26,267 nucleotides of DNA from the NCBI GenBank assembly GCA_021839365.1, contig JAKCBB010000001.1, positions 1 to 26,267 on the forward strand, written 5' to 3'. This stretch comes from a bacterium. GTDB lineage: Bacteria > Patescibacteriota > Minisyncoccia > UBA6257 > Colwellbacteraceae. Within the stretch, counting starts at the first letter, position 1. The number at the start of each line of letters is the position of its first letter. Both the position numbers and the translations under genes were made by a program. The notes under the pieces were generated by a model that saw nothing but the letters and a program-made list of their open reading frames with translations, was not told where the DNA came from and ran no database searches. Below, piece by piece: positions 22,769-26,267 of this stretch.

Positions 22769-23176
22769 CTAAATAAGAATGCCGTCAAGCGCCTGGTTGA
22801 CTAATTTGTCCGCTTCCCTGTTTTTTTCACGGAGGACATGGAAAAACTCGACTTTTTTAAACTCCTGTTTTGTGTTCCAGATTTCTATAAACAACGGCCA
22901 CAGGGATTCTTCTTTGAGCTTATACTGTCCGGTCAGCTGTTTATAGACCAACTCGCTGTCCATATTCATTTCCAACTCGGTTTCACCGGATTTCTCCTTG
23001 CCTAAAAGTTGTTTCGCTTTTTTAAGCGCGAATATTACAGCTTTATATTCAGCTATATTGTTGGTAGCTATTCCGATAAGCTCGCCGTATTTTTTATTTC
23101 CTATGACCGCGCCTATTGCGGCCCTCCCTGGATTTCCCCGCGATCCGCCATCCGTATAAATTAACATTTTACCCAT
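22769..23176 (-). CDS. Ribonuclease HI-like protein
   Basis: It cuts RNA in RNA-DNA hybrids. The 135-residue chain is one RNase H domain with all four catalytic acids: Asp9 in YTDGGSRGNPG, Glu43 in NNIAEYKA, Asp73 in MNMDSELV, and Asp123 in REKNREADKLVNQAL. The N-x-E-Y pattern and short length place it with the compact archaeal/Bacillus-YpeP-like type 1 enzymes, not E. coli RnhA, which has the basic protrusion. The ATG at 23176 begins 1 nt after the pgk stop, so the two are co-transcribed and probably translationally coupled; pgk-rnhA has no obvious pathway link. A second Met at residue 4 could also start it. Confidence 0.92.
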   Translation of the reverse strand: MGKMLIYTDGGSRGNPGRAAIGAVIGNKKYGELIGIATNNIAEYKAVIFALKKAKQLLGKEKSGETELEMNMDSELVYKQLTGQYKLKEESLWPLFIEIWNTKQEFKKVEFFHVLREKNREADKLVNQALDGILI

Positions 23177-23177
23177 A

Positions 23178-24269
23178 TTATTTAGCTCTATTCTTCTTCA
23201 TAACCGCTTCCAATCCCGCCATTTTTTCTCCGGCGAGAAATTCAAGCATCGCTCCTCCGCCGGTGGAAAGAAAGATATTCGGCTTCGGATGCTGGATTTG
23301 GTTTTTAAGACTGAGCGCGGAAACGGTTTCTCCTCCGCCTATGACTGCGCTGGATTTCCTGTTGCTGAAAACTGCTTTTGCCATTGCTTGAGTTCCAGCG
23401 GCAAATTGTTTTTTCTCAAACATTCCCATCGGTCCGTTCCAGATTATAAACCTGGCTGATTTCAGATAAAAGGAATAAAGCTTTATTGTCTGGGGTCCTA
23501 TATCGAGTATCTTGTTATCGTCCCAAATAAAATCAGTCGGTATCGCCAGCTTTTTGTTTTTGAGAAGCCGTCTCGCAACCTGAAGCATATCCGGCTCGTA
23601 AAGAGAGTCTTTAATGTCCATTCCTCTGGATTTAAGAAACGTATTCGCTGCCGCTCCGCCAACCATAACCAAGTCCGCCCTTTTAATAAGGCTTTTTATC
23701 ACTCCGACTTTATCCTTGGCTTTGGCGCCGCCGATAAGGAGGACAAATGGAGATTTTGGTTTTTTAAACGCCAAGGAAAGATTTTTAACCTCCTCCTTGA
23801 GAAGGTTTCCTGGTTTCGAGGGAATAAACCTGGTTATCGCCGCCAAAGACGCGTCCGCTCTGTGGCTGGTAGCGAAATCGTCGCTTATAAACTCAGTGCC
23901 TAATTTTGATAAACGCCGCGCCAGGACGAGGTTGTTCTCGGTCTCTCCTTTTAAAAATCTTACGTTTTCCAAAAGAAAAATTTTTTCCTTCGAAGAGTTT
24001 CTTATGATATCCGCAGCCTTATCGAGATCGGAGTTGTCCAAAAACAACACCTTTTTGCCGATGGCCTTGGAAAGAAGCGGAGCAAAGGATTTTAGGGACA
24101 GGGAATTTTCTACTCCATCCGGACGGCCGCGATGGCTTAAGACCACAATCTTGTTATTTTTCCCGTTTATTTTTTTTATTTCCTCTACGGCGGCGTTGAA
24201 CCTTAGGGATTTACCTATCGGTTTTTCCTTAATATCCAAATTCAGTCTTATTAAAGTCGTCGAATCCAT
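23178..24269 (-). CDS. pgk: Phosphoglycerate kinase (short, divergent)
   Basis: It makes ATP and 3-phosphoglycerate from 1,3-bisphosphoglycerate and ADP in lower glycolysis. The 363-residue chain is shorter than the usual 390-415. Motifs: SHRGRP (45-50), LLENVRF, DDFATSHRADAS, GGAKAKDKVGVI, IIWNGPMGMFE, IGGGET and STGGGAMLEFLAG. The N-terminal substrate site normally reads R-V-D-F-N; here it is R-L-N-L-D (8-12), so the Asp and Asn positions are swapped. About 15 residues usual before this site are missing, but a TATAAT box ends 6 nt before ATG 24269, which supports the start and implies a leaderless message. The enzyme shares this minus-strand block with tpiA and is followed by the RNase H gene. 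Confidence 0.95.
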   Translation of the reverse strand: MDSTTLIRLNLDIKEKPIGKSLRFNAAVEEIKKINGKNNKIVVLSHRGRPDGVENSLSLKSFAPLLSKAIGKKVLFLDNSDLDKAADIIRNSSKEKIFLLENVRFLKGETENNLVLARRLSKLGTEFISDDFATSHRADASLAAITRFIPSKPGNLLKEEVKNLSLAFKKPKSPFVLLIGGAKAKDKVGVIKSLIKRADLVMVGGAAANTFLKSRGMDIKDSLYEPDMLQVARRLLKNKKLAIPTDFIWDDNKILDIGPQTIKLYSFYLKSARFIIWNGPMGMFEKKQFAAGTQAMAKAVFSNRKSSAVIGGGETVSALSLKNQIQHPKPNIFLSTGGGAMLEFLAGEKMAGLEAVMKKNRAK

Positions 24270-24275
24270 GCATTA

Positions 24276-24281
24276 ATTATA
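24276..24281 (-). promoter_or_regulatory. -10 box of pgk
   Basis: A perfect TATAAT on the minus strand ends 6 nt before the ATG, so transcription should begin at or beside the start codon. The -35 position is not consensus. It lies just past the terminator at 24294-24324. Confidence 0.5.
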
Positions 24282-24293
24282 ATCCGCGTATGG

Positions 24294-24324
24294 ATAAATA
24301 AAACCCCCCGCCTTGCGGCAGGGG
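24294..24324 (-). terminator. Strong terminator with GCAA tetraloop, before pgk
   Basis: Minus strand CCCCTGCC (24324-24317), GCAA tetraloop, GGCGGGGG (24312-24305), 8 bp with one G-U, then GTTTTATTTAT. On the plus strand no T-run follows, so it works on the minus strand only. Confidence 0.88.
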
Positions 24325-24385
24325 TAATCTTGGAAGTGGCACTCCTAAATCGATATCGTCGTTCAGGACTGCTGACACTCACTCA
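24301..24385 (-). ncRNA. Candidate small RNA or transcription attenuator upstream of pgk
   Basis: A minus-strand unit of about 85 nt between a near-consensus promoter (24392-24420) and the terminator at 24294-24324. It holds no plausible ORF. Inside, TCCTGAA pairs with TTTAGGA (about 24367-24342) around a loop containing the palindrome CGATATCG, and a flanking AGTG/CACT pairing could close it. It could be a free small RNA or a leader that decides whether RNA polymerase goes on into pgk 32 nt downstream. I know no RNA family matching it. Confidence 0.45.
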
Positions 24386-24391
24386 AGCAAT

Positions 24392-24420
24392 ACGATACGC
24401 TTTATTTATAAGATTGTCAA
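24392..24420 (-). promoter_or_regulatory. Promoter of the candidate small RNA
   Basis: Minus strand TTGACA (24420-24415, perfect -35), 17 nt, TATCGT (24397-24392). It begins directly after the terminator of the upstream zinc-ribbon gene, so it starts a new transcript near 24385. Confidence 0.6.
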
Positions 24421-24453
24421 GAAAAGAAAGTCCCCGCGGGAGAGCGCGGGGAC
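24421..24453 (-). terminator. Terminator of the 24482-24697 gene
   Basis: Minus strand GTCCCCGCG (24453-24445) pairs perfectly with CGCGGGGAC (24438-24430) around a 6-nt loop, then TTTCTTTTC. Confidence 0.9.
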
Positions 24454-24481
24454 ACTGGTCGATGTCGCTTGGAGAAGTTGC

Positions 24482-24697
24482 TCACAAGGATAGTTTTGTT
24501 GGAAGGCTGCACAGCATCCGTTGTCCGTCTATAAAGACGAACATGACGGGCGGGTACGTCCTTCCGGAGCTGGAGACAGCCCCGGTTGGCAGTGCCGTGC
24601 GGCACTTCGAGCAAACGCCTCCCTCTTGGACAACTTCCCGGCGGCAGAAGGGACAGGCCATCTTCGGCGGATTCTTCGGAAGAAACGATCTAGACAC
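24482..24697 (-). CDS. Small zinc-ribbon protein (71 aa)
   Basis: GTG 24697 is the likely start because GGAGG (24711-24707) lies 9 nt upstream; an in-frame ATG at 24661 gives a 59-residue form. MACPFCRREV then GVCSKCRTALP give two C-x2-C pairs 13 residues apart, a typical zinc ribbon. The second half (SSSGRTYPPVMFVFIDGQRM) includes a short hydrophobic stretch and one further Cys. No enzyme signature is present. It has its own promoter and terminator and lies between the hydrolase gene and the candidate small RNA. The protein is not related in sequence to the other mini-ribbon at 18394-18522 beyond the cysteine spacing. Function unknown. Confidence 0.68.
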   Translation of the reverse strand: MSRSFLPKNPPKMACPFCRREVVQEGGVCSKCRTALPTGAVSSSGRTYPPVMFVFIDGQRMLCSLPTKLSL

Positions 24698-24723
24698 TCC
24701 TCTATTCCTCCAGGGGTGCAAGA

Positions 24724-24752
24724 CTTATAGTGTTTAAACCACAAAAAACTAA
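24724..24752 (-). promoter_or_regulatory. Promoter of the 24482-24697 gene
   Basis: Minus strand TTAGTT (24752-24747), 17 nt, TATAAG (24729-24724). The leader of about 20 nt carries the GGAGG site. Confidence 0.45.
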
Positions 24753-24761
24753 TTTATGCAA

Positions 24762-25418
24762 TTATCTTTCCACAAATCCAATTATTGCGTTTAGAAGATT
24801 AGGGCTTTCTTTGGTTTCAAGCATATTTGTTCCGTGGCCGGCGGTTTTATATATTATCTTATCTTTATAAACTTCTCCCGGGAGACGGCTTATGATTTCC
24901 GTCACCTGTCTGGGATTTTCTAAGTCATCCTCGCTTGATACAAACAACACTTCGTCTTCTACGGGAACTTTAAGGGCAAACGGCGTTGTTTCTACGCCCC
25001 GGTAATCTACTCCCGGAGATAAAAATATTCCCGTTTTGTATTCGGCGTGCAAGGACAGATATTGCAAAGCGAGGTTGGCTCCGATAGAGGCGCCTATGAT
25101 CGTTCCCTTGCCATTTTTATCTCCTCTTTTCTGTAGGAAATTATCCGCAGCTTCCACGTCGTTGATACTCGACCGGTGCTCGGAGTCCGAAAATTTTAAA
25201 TATCCGTCCGGCCCATCGCTCGATTCTCCGTGTCCGCGGAGATCAACGGCTATTCCAGAATACCCTTTCGATGCCATTTTTCCGGCTAAGGTCATCCATG
25301 ATTCTTTTGTGGCGGGCATCATGTGAAGATAAAGAACCCATCCTTTAGGTTTGTCTGCCCGGAAATATAAACCCGATATTTCTTTTCCGTCTTTGGTTTT
25401 AATCCAAACCTTCTCCAT
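24762..25418 (-). CDS. Alpha/beta hydrolase (serine hydrolase family)
   Basis: A 218-residue cytosolic hydrolase. The nucleophile elbow is GASIGA with Ser111, the acid is probably Asp164 or Asp165 in SSEDD, and the base is His195 in TAGHGT; order and spacing fit a catalytic triad. LHMMPATKESW holds the oxyanion-side turn after strand 3 (usually HGxxG, here HMMP), and VDLRGHGESS is the usual strand-4 turn. Relatives include small carboxylesterases and dienelactone-hydrolase-like enzymes; the substrate is unknown. ATG 25418 lies 20 nt inside the 3' end of tpiA, so the two genes are translationally coupled, which suggests a link to central metabolism or just shared expression. Confidence 0.88.
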   Translation of the reverse strand: MEKVWIKTKDGKEISGLYFRADKPKGWVLYLHMMPATKESWMTLAGKMASKGYSGIAVDLRGHGESSDGPDGYLKFSDSEHRSSINDVEAADNFLQKRGDKNGKGTIIGASIGANLALQYLSLHAEYKTGIFLSPGVDYRGVETTPFALKVPVEDEVLFVSSEDDLENPRQVTEIISRLPGEVYKDKIIYKTAGHGTNMLETKESPNLLNAIIGFVER

Positions 25419-26151
25419 GCTTATCCGCGGATTTTATTACACGAGCGAATACAGGCGGTTTAAGGCTGGCTCCTCCTACGAGTACGCCGTCTATTTCCTC
25501 TTTTTCCATGAAAGATTCTATATTTTTTTCATCAACCGAACCGCCGTACAAAACTTTTATTTTTTCGTACTTAACCTGTTTATCAATGCGCTCTTTTATT
25601 TTTTTTGAAATTTCCGCCGCGTTTTCCGGATTTTCCGCGTCTCCTGTTCCTATGGCCCAGATCGGCTCGTAAGCTACGATAAGGTTGGACAAATTGTCCT
25701 CACGGGATAATTCTTTGAGATCCGCCGCGAGTTGCTTGTTTATAAAATTCATAGGATTGTCGGTTTTTTCCTTATTGCCGACGCATAAAACAACCTTGAA
25801 TCCGTATCGTAGGGAGGCAAGGAGCTTTTGGTTGATAAGCGGGTCGCTTTCCTTAAGATAATTACGCCTTTCAGAATGACCCACGATTACATAGCTGACT
25901 CCGAGTTCTTTGAGCTGAGCTAAATTCACCTCGCCGGTATAAGCTCCTCCCTCGTTCCAGAATACGTCCTGGGCGCATAACTTGGCGGAGACGAGTTCTT
26001 TTCTCACTTCTGACAGATAAACGAAAGGCGGGGATATGACGGTTTCCGCCGCTGGAAACGATGAGGCTGATTTTTCTGTTTCGTTCGCGAGTTTCAACGC
26101 CGATTGAAGCGAGTTAGGATTACTTTTCCAGTTTGCTATTACGATTTTCAT
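25399..26151 (-). CDS. tpiA: Triosephosphate isomerase
   Basis: It interconverts dihydroxyacetone phosphate and glyceraldehyde 3-phosphate. From ATG 26151 it has 250 residues, normal for the family. ANWKSN holds Asn7 and the catalytic Lys9; VGHSERR holds the electrophile His92; AYEPIWAIGTG holds the base Glu162 and starts the mobile loop 6; YGGSV (202-206) and GVLVGGASL bind phosphate. The in-frame ATG at 26172 adds seven residues but would lie in the promoter; the family starts at MKIVIANWK, and an extended -10 box ends 7 nt before ATG 26151. The gene overlaps the DedA-family gene upstream by 32 nt and the hydrolase gene downstream by 20 nt. Confidence 0.97.
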   Translation of the reverse strand: MKIVIANWKSNPNSLQSALKLANETEKSASSFPAAETVISPPFVYLSEVRKELVSAKLCAQDVFWNEGGAYTGEVNLAQLKELGVSYVIVGHSERRNYLKESDPLINQKLLASLRYGFKVVLCVGNKEKTDNPMNFINKQLAADLKELSREDNLSNLIVAYEPIWAIGTGDAENPENAAEISKKIKERIDKQVKYEKIKVLYGGSVDEKNIESFMEKEEIDGVLVGGASLKPPVFARVIKSADKHGEGLD

Positions 26152-26267
26152 TTTTGTAATGATACCACACAAATAATCCCGCGCCTAAGACAATAACCAG
26201 CATGATCGTCGCGTTAAATCTGTCAAAGACCGGCTGCAGCTTGTTCCATTTATCGCCAAGCACCCAT
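26120..26267 (-). CDS. DedA-family membrane protein, C-terminal end (5' end outside window)
   Basis: A minus-strand frame enters from the window edge and stops at TAA 26122-26120, giving 48 codons. The visible residues include WVLGDKWNKLQPVFDRFN, then a hydrophobic helix (ATIMLVIVLGAGLFVW) and a basic tail. The L-G-x-K-W-x-K pattern before a last helix and a charged tail is typical of the end of DedA/SNARE-associated membrane proteins, which flip undecaprenyl phosphate or phospholipids across the membrane. Only the end is seen, so this is a moderately sure call. Its last 32 nt overlap the tpiA start, and the tpiA promoter lies within it. Confidence 0.65.
   Translation of the reverse strand, partial: WVLGDKWNKLQPVFDRFNATIMLVIVLGAGLFVWYHYKNENRNSKLEK
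26159..26167 (-). promoter_or_regulatory. Extended -10 promoter of tpiA, inside the DedA-family gene
   Basis: Minus strand TG-G-TATCAT (26167-26159) ends 7 nt before ATG 26151, so a leaderless tpiA message could start inside the upstream gene, in addition to read-through from it. Confidence 0.5.

Noticed and set aside
23614..24276. 220-codon plus-strand ORF opposite pgk
   Set aside because: Exact antisense shadow of a clear pgk gene; no family features, no start signals.
24330..24737. 135-codon plus-strand ORF
   Set aside because: It runs through a strong terminator hairpin and the opposite-strand zinc-ribbon gene, and has no domain or SD.
1..26267. Recoding of UGA to glycine as in Gracilibacteria/Absconditabacteria
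   Set aside because: Several well-defined genes end at TGA in the right place, and no conserved motif contains an in-frame TGA.
1..26267. CRISPR array, insertion sequence or prophage
   Set aside because: No regularly spaced repeats, transposase, integrase or phage genes were found on either strand.

Overview
The window looks like part of a Patescibacteria (Candidate Phyla Radiation, probably Parcubacteria-like) genome. This is inferred from gene content and style, not from a phylogeny: compact divergent housekeeping genes, a trigger factor without its isomerase domain, a LamG surface protein, a sortase with a small LPNTG protein, an anaerobic ribonucleotide reductase, a tRNA without encoded CCA, and several genes whose -10 box sits only 6-12 nt before the start codon. 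UGA acts as a normal stop (cysteine desulfurase, helicase and trigger factor all end in TGA), so the UGA-glycine lineages are excluded. No IS element, phage gene or CRISPR array was seen.

Layout. 1-4.5 kb is accessory: the end of a LamG-domain surface protein, a membrane-anchored protein of unknown function, two unknown proteins with strong Shine-Dalgarno (SD) sites, a membrane acyltransferase and an ArsR-type regulator. 4.8-10.1 kb is a tight five-gene plus-strand operon: cysteine desulfurase, IscU/NifU scaffold, FAD/NAD(P) reductase, class III ribonucleotide reductase NrdD and its radical-SAM activase NrdG. It reads as one module that makes Fe-S clusters, supplies electrons, loads the activase and makes dNTPs without oxygen. 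10.1-13.4 kb holds a glycosyltransferase, a peptide deformylase that lacks its N-terminus, and a DEAD-box helicase.

13.5-18.5 kb holds an A+T-rich unknown membrane protein directly behind tRNA-Gln(CUG), a membrane-anchored FKBP isomerase, an exported two-repeat protein, a sortase with a neighbouring LPNTG protein, trigger factor without a PPIase domain, and a 42-residue zinc-ribbon protein. 18.7-22.7 kb holds a 14-helix-type MFS exporter, TypA/BipA and RNase P RNA. 22.8-26.3 kb, all minus strand, holds a DedA-family end, triosephosphate isomerase, an alpha/beta hydrolase, a second zinc-ribbon protein, a candidate small RNA or attenuator with near-consensus promoter and strong terminator, phosphoglycerate kinase and an RNase H.

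Main points of interest: the Fe-S/NrdDG operon; the promoter-RNA-terminator unit in front of pgk; the LPNTG protein that ends four residues after its sorting motif; the split between near-leaderless core genes and SD-led unknown small genes; and the deformylase remnant. All promoter and terminator calls come from reading the sequence by eye.
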